Of a stretch of DNA of 64,000 bases, positions 26,024 through 34,907 are shown piece by piece; positions within the stretch are counted from its first letter, which is position 1; each line of letters starts with the position of its first letter. Made by a program: the position numbers and the translations under genes. The DNA comes from an uncultured Eubacteriales bacterium (GTDB lineage: Bacteria > Bacillota > Clostridia > Christensenellales > UBA1242). The notes under the pieces were generated by a model. That model did not search any database, had not been told where the DNA came from, and saw only the letters and a list, made by a program, of their open reading frames with translations. The stretch lies in the NCBI GenBank assembly GCA_902496015.1, contig CABUZJ010000001.1, positions 62,001 to 126,000 on the forward strand. Direction: 5' to 3'.

Positions 26024-26626
26024 ATGGCAGAAGAGAAAAATAAATCTGTTAATGAAACTGCTAAGAAAGCAGGGAATAAAACAACTGCTTCTAGGGCAAA
26101 AAAACAATCAAATGATGATGTTAAAGAACAAAGTAAATTAAAAATTGACAATGAAATAAAGGTTGAACCTGTGGCAAAAGTAACAGTTGATACTACTATT
26201 GCAAAAGAACAAGATGCTAAATCTAAAAAGGGTAAGAAAAATCAAATTGTTACTGCTAAAAATTCAATTTTTATGCTTAGTTTGGTTGGGCTTGCACTTT
26301 CTGTGGTTTATGTGTTAACCTTTATTATTACATCAATTATTGTGCTTGCAACTGGTGGCGAAGTTATTGGTTGGCTTATTGCATTGCAAACTGCAACTGT
26401 CATGTTTTTTGTAATTTTATCGGCGTTAAATTATGCAAGTGTGAAAACTAATTTTGATTATAAAAAATGTAATAAATATTTTGTTGGCGAATTAATTGTT
26501 GGTTTAGTTGTGGCAGTAATTTCACCAATAGGGTATAGTAGTTATTTCACATTACTTGCCGTTGTGCCAATTTTAATAGTTTCTGCTGTTAAACTTTGGA
26601 TTGCACAGGCAATTAAACCAGAATAG
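26024..26626 (+). CDS. Membrane protein with Lys-rich N-terminal tail, unknown
   Basis: The 200-residue protein has an 80-residue hydrophilic, Lys/Ala-rich, probably disordered N-terminus, then four likely membrane helices (about 83-110, 114-138, 150-168 and 170-190). GGGGGA precedes ATG by 7 nt. It is a single-gene unit with its own promoter and terminator. No family is recognised; a basic cytoplasmic tail could contact nucleic acid or ribosomes, which is speculation. Confidence 0.7.
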   Translation: MAEEKNKSVNETAKKAGNKTTASRAKKQSNDDVKEQSKLKIDNEIKVEPVAKVTVDTTIAKEQDAKSKKGKKNQIVTAKNSIFMLSLVGLALSVVYVLTFIITSIIVLATGGEVIGWLIALQTATVMFFVILSALNYASVKTNFDYKKCNKYFVGELIVGLVVAVISPIGYSSYFTLLAVVPILIVSAVKLWIAQAIKPE

Positions 26627-26644
26627 GAATAAGTTTAATAAAAT

Positions 26645-26684
26645 AAAAAATAAACAAGTAGTAAAATGACTTGTTTATTTTTAT
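26645..26684 (+). terminator. Terminator
   Basis: AAAATAAACAAG pairs with CTTGTTTATTTTT, with a T-rich tail. Confidence 0.75.
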
Positions 26685-26727
26685 TTATATAAGCATAAAA
26701 ATATTTTTAAAATTTTAAGAAATGTTA

Positions 26728-26733
26728 TATAAT
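26728..26733 (+). promoter_or_regulatory. -10 box directly before trxB (leaderless layout)
   Basis: TATAAT ends 6 nt before the trxB ATG and no Shine-Dalgarno fits between. The -35 position 17 nt upstream reads TTTTAA, which is weak. The 15 bases TATAATTATATTATG are identical to those at lgt. Confidence 0.5.
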
Positions 26734-26739
26734 TATATT

Positions 26740-27663
26740 ATGGAAAAAAATAAAATTTTTGATTGTGTTATAATCGGCGGTGGACCTGCTGGCATTACTG
26801 CTGGAATTTATCTTAAAAGAGCAGGTAAAAATGTGGCTCTTTTAGAAGGCGGAATGTTTGGTGGACAAGTGGCAACAACGCCAACTGTTGAAAATTATCC
26901 TGCAGTTGGAAAAATTTTAGGCTTTGAACTTGCTACTAAGTTTTATGAAGACTTGCAAAATTGCGGGGTAAAAATTATTTATGAAAATGCAAAAAATGTT
27001 GACTTTTCTAGTAGTGTAAAAATAATAGAAACTGAAAATTCAAAAATTTTAGCATATTCGGTTATACTTGCAATGGGTGTAAGACCAAGGCAAGTAAATG
27101 AGCAAATTGAAGAAAAATTCAAGGGAAAAGGAATTAGTTATTGTGCCACATGTGATGGGGCTTTGTTTAAAGGGAAAAAAGTAGCAGTTATTGGCGGTGG
27201 AAAAAGTGCTTTTATTGAAGCACAGTATTTAAAAGGACTTAATTGCGATGTAACACTTATACATAGAACTGATAAATTTAGAGTGGCTGAATATGAAGTT
27301 GAGAACTTAGAAAAAATAGGTGTTAAGATAATGCCATATTATATTTTAACTGATGTTTTTGGAAACAATAAATTAGAACAAATAGAGTTGACTAATGTGC
27401 ACAATGGAGAAAAAGTTAAGATTGATATTGATGGATTGTTCATTGCGGTTGGTAGAGTTCCAAACAGTGAATTAGTTGCAGGGAAAATTAAGCAAGATGA
27501 CATGGGATTTATTATTAGTGATGATTGTAATACAAATATTTCGGGTGTATTTGTGGCAGGTGATGTTAGAACCAAAAATCTTAGACAGATTGTCACCGCA
27601 ACTAGTGATGGAGCAATTAGTGCAACTAATGCAATAATGTATTTGAATAATTTAAAACAATAA
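26740..27663 (+). CDS. trxB: Thioredoxin reductase
   Basis: The 307-residue flavoprotein has the FAD motif GGGPAG (13-18), the redox-active CATC (Cys135, Cys138), a second Rossmann motif VAVIGGGKSA near 152-161 and the C-terminal FAD segment GVFVAGDVRT near 272-281. It reduces thioredoxin with NAD(P)H. The start MEKNKIFDC at 26740 fits the family N-terminus; an ATG 18 nt upstream lies inside the likely -10 region. No Shine-Dalgarno is present. Probably followed in the same transcript by ung. Confidence 0.94.
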   Translation: MEKNKIFDCVIIGGGPAGITAGIYLKRAGKNVALLEGGMFGGQVATTPTVENYPAVGKILGFELATKFYEDLQNCGVKIIYENAKNVDFSSSVKIIETENSKILAYSVILAMGVRPRQVNEQIEEKFKGKGISYCATCDGALFKGKKVAVIGGGKSAFIEAQYLKGLNCDVTLIHRTDKFRVAEYEVENLEKIGVKIMPYYILTDVFGNNKLEQIELTNVHNGEKVKIDIDGLFIAVGRVPNSELVAGKIKQDDMGFIISDDCNTNISGVFVAGDVRTKNLRQIVTATSDGAISATNAIMYLNNLKQ

Positions 27664-27682
27664 AATAAAGGAAGAAATACAA

Positions 27683-28357
27683 ATGAAACTTATTGGCAAT
27701 AAGTGGGATGAAGTTTTAAAAGATGAGTATGAAAAGCCATATTTTATGGAGACATTACAAAAAGTTAATAATGAATATTTAACTAAGAATATTTATCCGC
27801 CACAAAATTGTGTTTTTAATGCCTTAAAGTATACCGATTTTGATAATGTCAAAGTTGTTATTATTGGTCAAGACCCTTATCATGGCAAGGGGCAAGCACA
27901 TGGACTTTGTTTTTCGGTTATGAAAAACACCGATATTCCGCCATCTTTAAAGAATATTTATAAAGAGATTACAAATGATGTAGGGGGGTTCATTCCAGAC
28001 AATGGTTATTTAGTTCCTTGGGCAAAACAAGGGGTTTTACTTTTAAATACAGTGCTCACAGTAAAAGAAGGCCAACCGCAAAGTCATAAAGATATTGGTT
28101 GGCAACAATTCACTGATGCGATAATCGAAAAATTAAATAATGAAAAACAAGGAATTGTGTTTTTACTTTGGGGAAGAAATGCCATAGATAAGCGTAAACT
28201 AATAGATGAGAAAAAACATTATTGTTTGACTGCTGCACATCCTAGTCCACTTTCGGCGTATAATGGATTTTTTGGGTGTAAGCATTTTAGTAAGTGCAAT
28301 GAAATATTAATTAAACAAGGCAAAACGCCAATTAATTGGCAAATTCCAAATAAATAA
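27683..28357 (+). CDS. ung: Uracil-DNA glycosylase
   Basis: The 224-residue family 1 enzyme removes uracil from DNA. The catalytic motif GQDPYHG has Asp64, and the C-terminal HPSPLSAYNGFFGC carries the catalytic histidine. PWAKQGVLLLNTVLTV near 112-127 is also conserved. AAGGAAG precedes ATG. It lies 19 nt after trxB without a terminator, so co-transcription is likely. A dUTPase gene is further along on the other strand, covering the same uracil-exclusion task. Confidence 0.97.
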   Translation: MKLIGNKWDEVLKDEYEKPYFMETLQKVNNEYLTKNIYPPQNCVFNALKYTDFDNVKVVIIGQDPYHGKGQAHGLCFSVMKNTDIPPSLKNIYKEITNDVGGFIPDNGYLVPWAKQGVLLLNTVLTVKEGQPQSHKDIGWQQFTDAIIEKLNNEKQGIVFLLWGRNAIDKRKLIDEKKHYCLTAAHPSPLSAYNGFFGCKHFSKCNEILIKQGKTPINWQIPNK

Positions 28358-28365
28358 GAGGGTTA

Positions 28366-29775
28366 ATGAGAATAAGAAATTTAATTATTATGATGGTTTT
28401 GTTTTTGGCATTTAGCCTTTGCTTTTTGTTGCCTAGTTTTGTAAAAAAGTCTGTTTTTGCAGATGGTGAAATAACTAATAAAATTATTTTACTTGATTCT
28501 AATTATGCTGGCAGTAATGCTTCAAGTTTTACACCCTTTGATTTTACAAATCAAAAGCGAATGGATGGGAAATCTTTAAAGCCTGAGCAAGCGGGTAATA
28601 ATATTGTTAGTGAAAATATTGAATTAGAAAATGTAAGCGGATTGTTAGAAAATGAAAACTACCAATTAGGTGCATGGGTATACTTTTCTAGTAAAGATTT
28701 AATGGCTTTAACATTTACTTTAAGTGGCAAAACAAGCAGTGGGGCAACAGGCAGTTTAACTTTTAGTTTAAGCCCTGCCACATTAGAACAGAAATTAACT
28801 AAAAGTTTTGAAACTCCTAATAAAGACCTTCCAAGTGATGGATATGGGTGGAATTATTTGGAAATTCCTTTTAGTTTGGCAAATAATTATAATGCTATTG
28901 AAAATGGACAGTATATTAATTTTAATAATCTTGAAATAACATATAACTTAACAAACATAAACCCAGCAATTAGTTATTCAAAACTTTACTTTTATGATAT
29001 TTCAATTGAAAATTCAAATATTACCGAAGTTACAGTTGAAGAAGAAAATAAACAATATTTTAGAATTTGTAAATTTAAATTTTATTCGCAAGATGAATTA
29101 AATCAAGTTTATGTTAATGATGCTTTAAATTTATCTTCAAGAAATAATACGGTTTTATATGCATGGGTGGGAGATACAAACATTTTAGATAATCCTAATT
29201 CATATAATTTTAAAGTGGAAGTGAAAAAAGATGATAGTGTGAACTTGTGGGAATATAGTTCTTCATTCGCTTTTAATGAAGCGGGTCAATATATAGTTAA
29301 ATTTTCTATAAGCAAAGATAATGAGGAATTGCTTTGGCAAGCCCATAGTTTTAATGTTAAAACCTTTTCAGGTATTAGTTTTTCACAATCAATCAGCGAA
29401 TTTCAAGTGGGCAAAACAGTTAGATTTTATTTATATTTTAACACTAATTTAACAAATGTTAGTAATCTATCTTTTAGCATTATTGGCGATTGTGCAACAA
29501 TATCTAATATTGACTCAGCTGGAAAATTTGTAGATGTTAAGATGTTAAATACTGGGAATTTTACCTTAGTGGCAAATGGTAAAGGCGAAAGATTATTTGA
29601 TAAAGATATAACTTTAAGTTGCCAAAGAGAATTTAGTGTGGTAAATGGTTCACAGACACCGCAAAATACAAGTTTAATTATTGCACTTTCAGTGGTGCTT
29701 GGAATTACAGTTATTACTGGAATTGTGCTGGGCATAAAAAGCATAGTTAAGGCGAATAAATATAAAGTAAGATAG
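28366..29775 (+). CDS. Exported protein with C-terminal membrane anchor, unknown
   Basis: The 469-residue protein begins with a signal peptide (hydrophobic about 5-25, likely cleavage after VFA near residue 32). Residues 60-450 are Ser/Asn/Thr-rich with a beta-strand pattern typical of surface domains, and a helix at about 433-457 followed by a basic tail anchors the C-terminus. GAGGG precedes ATG; the gene starts 8 nt after ung. The next gene is an HtrA-like protease, so this may be one of its envelope clients. No family is recognised. Confidence 0.75.
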   Translation: MRIRNLIIMMVLFLAFSLCFLLPSFVKKSVFADGEITNKIILLDSNYAGSNASSFTPFDFTNQKRMDGKSLKPEQAGNNIVSENIELENVSGLLENENYQLGAWVYFSSKDLMALTFTLSGKTSSGATGSLTFSLSPATLEQKLTKSFETPNKDLPSDGYGWNYLEIPFSLANNYNAIENGQYINFNNLEITYNLTNINPAISYSKLYFYDISIENSNITEVTVEEENKQYFRICKFKFYSQDELNQVYVNDALNLSSRNNTVLYAWVGDTNILDNPNSYNFKVEVKKDDSVNLWEYSSSFAFNEAGQYIVKFSISKDNEELLWQAHSFNVKTFSGISFSQSISEFQVGKTVRFYLYFNTNLTNVSNLSFSIIGDCATISNIDSAGKFVDVKMLNTGNFTLVANGKGERLFDKDITLSCQREFSVVNGSQTPQNTSLIIALSVVLGITVITGIVLGIKSIVKANKYKVR

Positions 29776-29812
29776 TATAAATATATATATTATTATAATA
29801 AAGGTGATAAAA

Positions 29813-31066
29813 ATGAACGATTTTGAATTAACAGAAGAAGAACAAACTAAAATTCCTTATGATAATGAACCAATAGCAAGAAATAGGGTTGGAATAAACT
29901 CTTCTGCTAGAAAAAGTAATGTAACCGTTGGGAAATCGCTTTATGTGCTAGTTAGTATTTTACTAATTATTACTATGGTTATGGGTGGCTTTATGGTTAA
30001 GTTAATCATTAATTCTAATAAGCCCACAGTTGTTAATAACCCAACATATAATATAACTGTAGATGGTTCCCCAAGTGCAACAGTTGCTGCAAATAAAGGC
30101 AAATTATCTACTGTATGTGTGTCTGCTGGGCAGAATACTCAAACGGGTTCTAATATAACTTATAAAACATTTTTCAGCATGTCTTCACGAGGATCAGGGG
30201 TTATTATAGATGTAGATAAAAACACGGGAGATGCTACTATTATTACTTGTTATCATGTAGTTGAAAACTACACAAGGCAGGTTTATATTCTTGTTTATGG
30301 TTCTTATACGCCTGTTAAAGCTAGTGTGATTAATTATAGCGAAACTTATGATATAGCAGTTTTGAAAGTAGAGAATAGTAGTGAAATACAAACCAGTGTT
30401 TGCATTGCAGCAACAATTGGCGATAGTTCAAATTTGGTTGAAGGTGATGATGCAATAGCCATTGGCAATCCATTATCGGGGGGAATAAGTGTTAGTTGCG
30501 GAATAATTAGTTCGCCTGTTAATATTGTTCTAATTGACGAAAATGAAAGCCGAGTAATTAAAGTGGACACTCCAATTAATTCAGGTAATAGTGGAGGGGG
30601 ATTGTTTGACAAAGAAGGAAATTTAATTGGTATAGTTAATGCAAAATTAATGAGTAGTGAAATTGATAATGTGGCTTTTGCAATACCAATTAATTTAGCA
30701 AAAAATTTAAGTAATAGCATAATAAGAAATGGAAGTAGTGCTCCAACCACTGCGGTTTTAGGTCTAGACCTTGCAATATTATCTTCTGGTAATTATTTAG
30801 ACTATGAAACGGGCAAATTAAATTCAACAATTATAGTTGAAAGTGTCAACACATTAAGTGCAAGTTATGTGGCAGGAATTAGAAAGGGTGATGAACTAGT
30901 TTCAATTTCTTATGGTGATACCTTTGTTGAAATTAAAAACTTATTTGATATTGAAGACCATATGTTTAATTTAAGCATTGGCGATAAGATTACAATTGTT
31001 GTAGAAAGAGACGGAACAGAATTAACTTATAATTTCTTTATAACGAATGTTAATACTATTTCATAG
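29813..31066 (+). CDS. htrA: HtrA/DegP-like S1C serine protease with PDZ domain
   Basis: The 417-residue protein has a cytoplasmic start, a membrane helix at about 42-66, a trypsin-like domain and a C-terminal PDZ domain (about 325-410). The catalytic triad is visible as His148 (YHVVEN), Asp180 (YDIAVLK) and Ser260 (SGNSGGG). Such proteases degrade misfolded envelope proteins. AAAGGTG precedes ATG 29813; an in-frame upstream ATG at 29804 is badly placed. It follows the exported protein gene by 37 nt. Confidence 0.92.
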   Translation: MNDFELTEEEQTKIPYDNEPIARNRVGINSSARKSNVTVGKSLYVLVSILLIITMVMGGFMVKLIINSNKPTVVNNPTYNITVDGSPSATVAANKGKLSTVCVSAGQNTQTGSNITYKTFFSMSSRGSGVIIDVDKNTGDATIITCYHVVENYTRQVYILVYGSYTPVKASVINYSETYDIAVLKVENSSEIQTSVCIAATIGDSSNLVEGDDAIAIGNPLSGGISVSCGIISSPVNIVLIDENESRVIKVDTPINSGNSGGGLFDKEGNLIGIVNAKLMSSEIDNVAFAIPINLAKNLSNSIIRNGSSAPTTAVLGLDLAILSSGNYLDYETGKLNSTIIVESVNTLSASYVAGIRKGDELVSISYGDTFVEIKNLFDIEDHMFNLSIGDKITIVVERDGTELTYNFFITNVNTIS

Positions 31067-31083
31067 TAATTCATTATAAATGC

Positions 31084-31112
31084 TTGCAAGTTTTTAATAA
31101 TGATTGTATAAT
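31084..31112 (+). promoter_or_regulatory. Promoter of acpP
   Basis: TTGCAA (31084-31089), 17 nt, TATAAT (31107-31112). Confidence 0.65.
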
Positions 31113-31141
31113 TATTGTATAAACCAATGGGGAGGAATATT

Positions 31142-31369
31142 ATGACAGAGAAAAAAGTAAAGGAAATTCTATCTAAACAACTTGGTGTTGATATTGCTAA
31201 AATTTCAGCAGAAACAAATATTGCAACCGATTTAGGTGCAGATAGTCTTGACCTTGTTGAAATCCTTATGAGCCTTGAAGATGAATTTTCAATTTCAATT
31301 CCAGATGAAGCAATCCCTGGAATTAAAACAGTGAAAGACTTGGTGGAATTTATTGATAATGCAAAATAA
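31142..31369 (+). CDS. acpP: Acyl carrier protein
   Basis: The 75-residue acidic protein has the phosphopantetheine site GADSLDLVE with Ser35. It carries growing acyl chains in fatty acid synthesis and is charged by AcpS, whose gene is 6.8 kb downstream. GGGAGG precedes ATG 31142; an in-frame start at 31115 upstream is not needed. No fab genes are adjacent; the gene is a single unit with its own promoter and terminator. Confidence 0.95.
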   Translation: MTEKKVKEILSKQLGVDIAKISAETNIATDLGADSLDLVEILMSLEDEFSISIPDEAIPGIKTVKDLVEFIDNAK

Positions 31370-31380
31370 TTAATTAAATA

Positions 31381-31412
31381 AAAAATGCTCTAACAGAGCA
31401 TTTATTTTTTTA
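31381..31412. terminator. Bidirectional terminator between acpP and SRP RNA
   Basis: AAATGCTCT pairs with AGAGCATTT, with T runs on both strands, so it can end both convergent transcripts. Confidence 0.85.
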
Positions 31413-31436
31413 TAAGTTAAATAGTTTAAATAAAAC

Positions 31437-31709
31437 TGCTGTGAAGTCCATTTTCGAACAAACACACCGAAGCGGTAACTATAATAGTTGGCTCCATTAA
31501 AGTTTCCTTATGGCACATAATTTTCAAACTTAGTGCTGCTGCCGTCAGGCTCTGACACGGTTCATAAGAATTTTATTGCATAAGACCTTAATATCATCAC
31601 TACACATTAAGTTCAGCCTTCCATATGCTTGCCCTAGAATGGCGTTTGGCCCCTGCTAAGCGGATCTCAGGGAACAGGGCACCGCTACCTCCCCACCTAT
31701 CACAGCAAT
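31437..31709 (-). ncRNA. ffs: Signal recognition particle RNA, large type
   Basis: On the minus strand the ends pair as GCTGTGA/TCACAGC. Near the middle, CCGTGTCAG...CAGCAGCACTAAG is the SRP helix 8 region that binds Ffh, with the asymmetric loop AGCAG and a UGAC tetraloop of the URRC class. The 5' part (GGTGGGGAGGTAGCGG and the purine-rich AGCAGGGGCC segment) fits the Alu domain of the long, Bacillus-like form; about 270 nt is the right size. A promoter lies directly upstream. Exact ends are estimates. Confidence 0.85.
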
Positions 31710-31712
31710 ATT

Positions 31713-31741
31713 AGTTTAGCATAGAATTATATGTTTGGCAA
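31713..31741 (-). promoter_or_regulatory. Promoter of SRP RNA
   Basis: Minus strand TTGCCA, 17 nt, TAAACT, with the RNA 5' end about 7 nt further. Coordinates are accurate to a base or two. Confidence 0.65.
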
Positions 31742-31866
31742 GTGGCTGTTTTGAAATTTTATAACATTTTTAAAGGATTGTCACTTTTTTAGTTGTTTTT
31801 TAGTTTTTAATTACTTTGCATAATTATTTGTTTATGATATACTAATTTTAAGTTGAGGTGAAATTA

Positions 31867-32580
31867 ATGGGTTCAAATGCAAAAAGATTTATTGATAGTT
31901 ATAATATTTTAGACAAGAGTTTAAGAGATATTTATAATTTAAAACCAAGTTTAACTTTTAGTGATGTTGTTAGGAAAGTGGCATCTGTTAATTCTGTTAT
32001 TAAAAAATATGAGGATGATATAATTGATTATGCAAGGCTTAGAAATGCCATTGTGCATAGAAGTATTAGTGGGGAAGTTATTGCTGAACCACATGATGAT
32101 GTTGTTTTGAAACTAGAATCAATAACAAGGTTAATCACAACACCACCACGCGCAATGGATAGTGTGGTTAATAGAAAAGTTTATGTTGTGCAGGCAACAG
32201 AAAAATTGAAAAATGTTTTAATGGAAATGTATAAATTGGGTTATTCTAATGTGCCAGTGTATAGCGAAAAAACATTGATTGGTGTTATAACTAGAAAAAT
32301 GATAGTTGAGGCTTTGGGTGAAGCCATTTATAATAAAACATCACTAGATGAATTTGTTAATAAACCGGTTATAGAAGCGTTGAATATTGAAAATATTACT
32401 AATCATTACGAAGTTGCACCATCTAATATAACAATAGATAATTTATTATATATGTTTCAACAAAATAGAAAATTATCTACCGTTATTATTACAAAAAATG
32501 GGAATTATAATGAATTACCACTAGGAATTGTGGTTACAGCTGATACTATTGACATGCAAACTATTTTAGATAATTATTAA
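31867..32580 (+). CDS. HEPN-like/CBS domain protein
   Basis: The 237-residue protein has a helical N-terminal part (1-85) containing RLRNAIVH, with Arg59 and His64 spaced as in the R-x4-6-H motif of HEPN domains. Residues about 95-235 form two CBS-like repeats (DSVVNRKVYVVQATEKL..., and NITIDNLLYMFQQNRKLSTVIITKNG...), which usually bind adenine nucleotides. GAGGTG lies 6 nt before ATG 31867. Single gene between SRP RNA and a methyltransferase gene. An adenylate-sensing RNase or nucleic-acid binder is possible but unproven. Confidence 0.7.
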   Translation: MGSNAKRFIDSYNILDKSLRDIYNLKPSLTFSDVVRKVASVNSVIKKYEDDIIDYARLRNAIVHRSISGEVIAEPHDDVVLKLESITRLITTPPRAMDSVVNRKVYVVQATEKLKNVLMEMYKLGYSNVPVYSEKTLIGVITRKMIVEALGEAIYNKTSLDEFVNKPVIEALNIENITNHYEVAPSNITIDNLLYMFQQNRKLSTVIITKNGNYNELPLGIVVTADTIDMQTILDNY

Positions 32581-32647
32581 ATTTAATAAAATAATGCAGT
32601 TTTTAATAAAATAAAAGCAAAATTTGCAGTTTTTAAGAGTGAATAAA

Positions 32648-33502
32648 ATGAAATTTAACAATGAATGGAAAGATTTTGAAGTTTTAGCAACAGGAAATGG
32701 TGAAAAACTTGAAAGGTGGAAAGATGTTTATTTGTTGCGTCCTGATCCACAAGTTATTTGGCAAGCAGAAAAGCCATTGCAAAATTTTAATAAATTAAAT
32801 GCACATTATAAAAGGTCTAGCACGGGTGGTGGTGCATGGAAAATTATTAGACCAATGCCTAATGAATGGGTAGTTGGTTGGAGAAATTTAAAATTTTTAG
32901 TTAAACCAATGGGCTTTAAACATACTGGACTTTTCCCCGAGCAAGCAGTTAATTGGGATATTATGATAGACATAATACGCAATTCTAACAGGGCAATAAA
33001 TGTTTTAAATTTATTTGGTTATACGGGTGGTGCAACGGTTGCTTGTGCAAGTGCTGGGGCATCTGTTTGTCATGTAGATAGTGCTAAACAAATGGTTGAA
33101 AGGTGCAAACAAAATATTGATTTATCGGGGCTTAACACAGCAAGTGTAAGATATATTATTGATGATTGCAGAAAATTTGTAGAACGAGAAATAAAAAGAG
33201 GCAAAAAGTATGATGCTATTATAATGGACCCGCCTAGTTATGGAAGAGGTGTAAATGGTGAGGTTTGGAAACTTGAAGATAACCTTTTTGAATTTGTTGC
33301 ACTTTGTAAAAAAGTTCTAAGTGACAAACCTTTATTTGTTCTTATTAATAGCTACACCACGGGATTAGGGTGTCAGGTGCTTGAAAATGTTTTAAAACTA
33401 GCAATTGATAAAAATGCACAAGTTGAAAGTTATGAAGTTTGCTTACCTGCAAAAGATGGCATTTTTCTACCATGCGGGAATAGTGCAATTTTAAAATTTT
33501 AA
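32648..33502 (+). CDS. Class I SAM-dependent methyltransferase, RlmI-like
   Basis: The 284-residue protein has SAM motif I as VLNLFGYTGGATVACASAGA near 123-142, an acidic ligand in CHVDSAKQ, and motif IV DPPSYGRG near 198-205, the pattern of the COG1092 group of rRNA cytosine methyltransferases. It lacks an N-terminal PUA domain, so it is shorter than RlmI (about 396 residues). Target RNA unknown. The start at 32648 follows a weak AAGAG site; an in-frame start at 32624 is less likely. A pseudouridine synthase gene follows 46 nt later. Confidence 0.85.
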   Translation: MKFNNEWKDFEVLATGNGEKLERWKDVYLLRPDPQVIWQAEKPLQNFNKLNAHYKRSSTGGGAWKIIRPMPNEWVVGWRNLKFLVKPMGFKHTGLFPEQAVNWDIMIDIIRNSNRAINVLNLFGYTGGATVACASAGASVCHVDSAKQMVERCKQNIDLSGLNTASVRYIIDDCRKFVEREIKRGKKYDAIIMDPPSYGRGVNGEVWKLEDNLFEFVALCKKVLSDKPLFVLINSYTTGLGCQVLENVLKLAIDKNAQVESYEVCLPAKDGIFLPCGNSAILKF

Positions 33503-33505
33503 ATA

Positions 33506-33533
33506 TTGCAAAAAGTTAATAATTTGGTATAAT
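33506..33533 (+). promoter_or_regulatory. Promoter of RluA-type gene
   Basis: TTGCAA (33506-33511), 16 nt, TATAAT (33528-33533). Confidence 0.6.
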
Positions 33534-33548
33534 ATAAAAGGAAAAATT

Positions 33549-34253
33549 ATGGAAAATTTAGAAGTTTTATTTGAAGATAATCATATAATAGTTGTTAAAA
33601 AACCGCAAAATGTGCCAAGTCAAGCCGATGAAACAGGCGATAAAGATATGCTAACAATGGTTAAAGAATATGTTAAAGAAAAATATAACAAACAAGGAAA
33701 TGTTTATATTGGACTTGTGCATAGGTTAGACAGACCAACAGGTGGCATTATGGTTTTTGCACGCACAAGTAAAGCAGCCTCAAGGCTTAGTGAACAAATT
33801 GCAAATGGTGATTTTGAAAAGACTTATTTTGCCGTGGTTAAAGGTAAAATGAAAGACAAACATGGGGTGTTAGTTAATTATTTAAAGAAAAATGAAAAAG
33901 ACAATAAAGTTGCAATAGTTCCCCAAACAGTTGAAGGGGCAAAAAGGGCAGAGTTAGAATATTTTGTGCTAGATCAGCATGAGAGTTGTGCTTTGGTGCA
34001 AATAAAATTAAAAACAGGAAGAGGGCATCAAATACGCGTGCAATTTGCTAATATAAAATGCCCAGTTTATGGCGACCAAAAATATGGTGGGGCAGACATG
34101 CAAAAATGCAATTTAAATCTTTATGCTGTAGAACTTAAATTTGTTCATCCAACTACTAAGCAAAACATGTTATTTAGATGCTTTCCGCCCGAAGATAAAC
34201 CAATGTGGAAAGAGTTTAACATGGAAAAATATTTAGGGCTTAGCATTAGTTAA
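33549..34253 (+). CDS. RluA-family pseudouridine synthase
   Basis: The 234-residue enzyme has the catalytic motif HRLDRPTGG (near residues 59-67) with its aspartate, and the RGHQIRVQF segment near 157-165 that closes RluA-type active sites. It lacks the N-terminal S4 domain of RluD, so it resembles the short RluA/YjbO-like members. AAAGGA precedes ATG by 9 nt. Target uridine is unknown. Followed by a terminator. Confidence 0.9.
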   Translation: MENLEVLFEDNHIIVVKKPQNVPSQADETGDKDMLTMVKEYVKEKYNKQGNVYIGLVHRLDRPTGGIMVFARTSKAASRLSEQIANGDFEKTYFAVVKGKMKDKHGVLVNYLKKNEKDNKVAIVPQTVEGAKRAELEYFVLDQHESCALVQIKLKTGRGHQIRVQFANIKCPVYGDQKYGGADMQKCNLNLYAVELKFVHPTTKQNMLFRCFPPEDKPMWKEFNMEKYLGLSIS

Positions 34254-34258
34254 ATATT

Positions 34259-34296
34259 AAAATACCACTAAAATAAAAAATTTAGTGGTATTTTTG
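34259..34296 (+). terminator. Terminator
   Basis: AATACCACTAAA pairs with TTTAGTGGTATT, followed by TTT. Confidence 0.85.
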
Positions 34297-34323
34297 AATA
34301 AAGCAATTTAAAATAATTATTAA

Positions 34324-34773
34324 TTAATTGGTGGAGCCGAAACCACCTTTTCTATTTTCTAAAATATCTTCTTCGTTATCTATGGTTAAAAAATTTATGA
34401 ACATTCCTTGTCCCATTTTATCGCCTTTATTTATAACATAATCTGTATCATTTGTGTTAAAGAATAAAAATCCTAAGTTCCCATCGTTAGATGGATTGTT
34501 AGCATAATCACTTTCAATAATACCTATTCCATTTGCTAGCATTATTCCTTTAGCCCCCATACTGCTTCTTGTGGCAAGGATTAATCCTTCATTTTCATTA
34601 AAAATAGCTTTAACATTAGACCACACAAGTGTAATTTTATGAGCAGGAAGAGTAATGGTTATGGGAGAATAAAAATCATAACAAACAGAATGTTTTGTGC
34701 TTCTTTGTGGAAGATTAATTTCATTGCTATCGTATTTTATAAATTCTTTTTTAACTATTTCAAATTTACGCAT
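34324..34773 (-). CDS. dut: dUTP diphosphatase
   Basis: The 149-residue protein hydrolyses dUTP to dUMP and keeps uracil out of DNA. The five dUTPase motifs can be followed: CYDFYSP (near 31-37), RSSMGAKGI (near 69-77), GIIESDYANNPSNDG, GDKMGQGMF, and the C-terminal RKGGFGSTN that closes over the nucleotide. The NNPxNxG insertion is a Gram-positive variant. The general-base position, usually Asp in G-x-I-D, is Glu here. AAGGAG precedes ATG. Single gene, convergent with the RluA-type gene. Confidence 0.9.
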   Translation of the reverse strand: MRKFEIVKKEFIKYDSNEINLPQRSTKHSVCYDFYSPITITLPAHKITLVWSNVKAIFNENEGLILATRSSMGAKGIMLANGIGIIESDYANNPSNDGNLGFLFFNTNDTDYVINKGDKMGQGMFINFLTIDNEEDILENRKGGFGSTN

Positions 34774-34866
34774 TAGTAACTCCTTAATTTTATTAAATGT
34801 TTGATTTGTTTACGAAAAAACAGATATTAATATATAAAAATCTGCAATTTTAGATAAATTTATTGT

Positions 34867-34905
34867 AAAAACCGCATAATTTTTGCAATTTATGCGGTTT
34901 TTATG
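34867..34905. terminator. Terminator of the NifU-like/GGGtGRT operon
   Basis: AAAACCGCATAA pairs with TTATGCGGTTTT with T runs on both strands; it sits just after the GGGtGRT stop. Confidence 0.8.
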
Positions 34906-34907
34906 TT

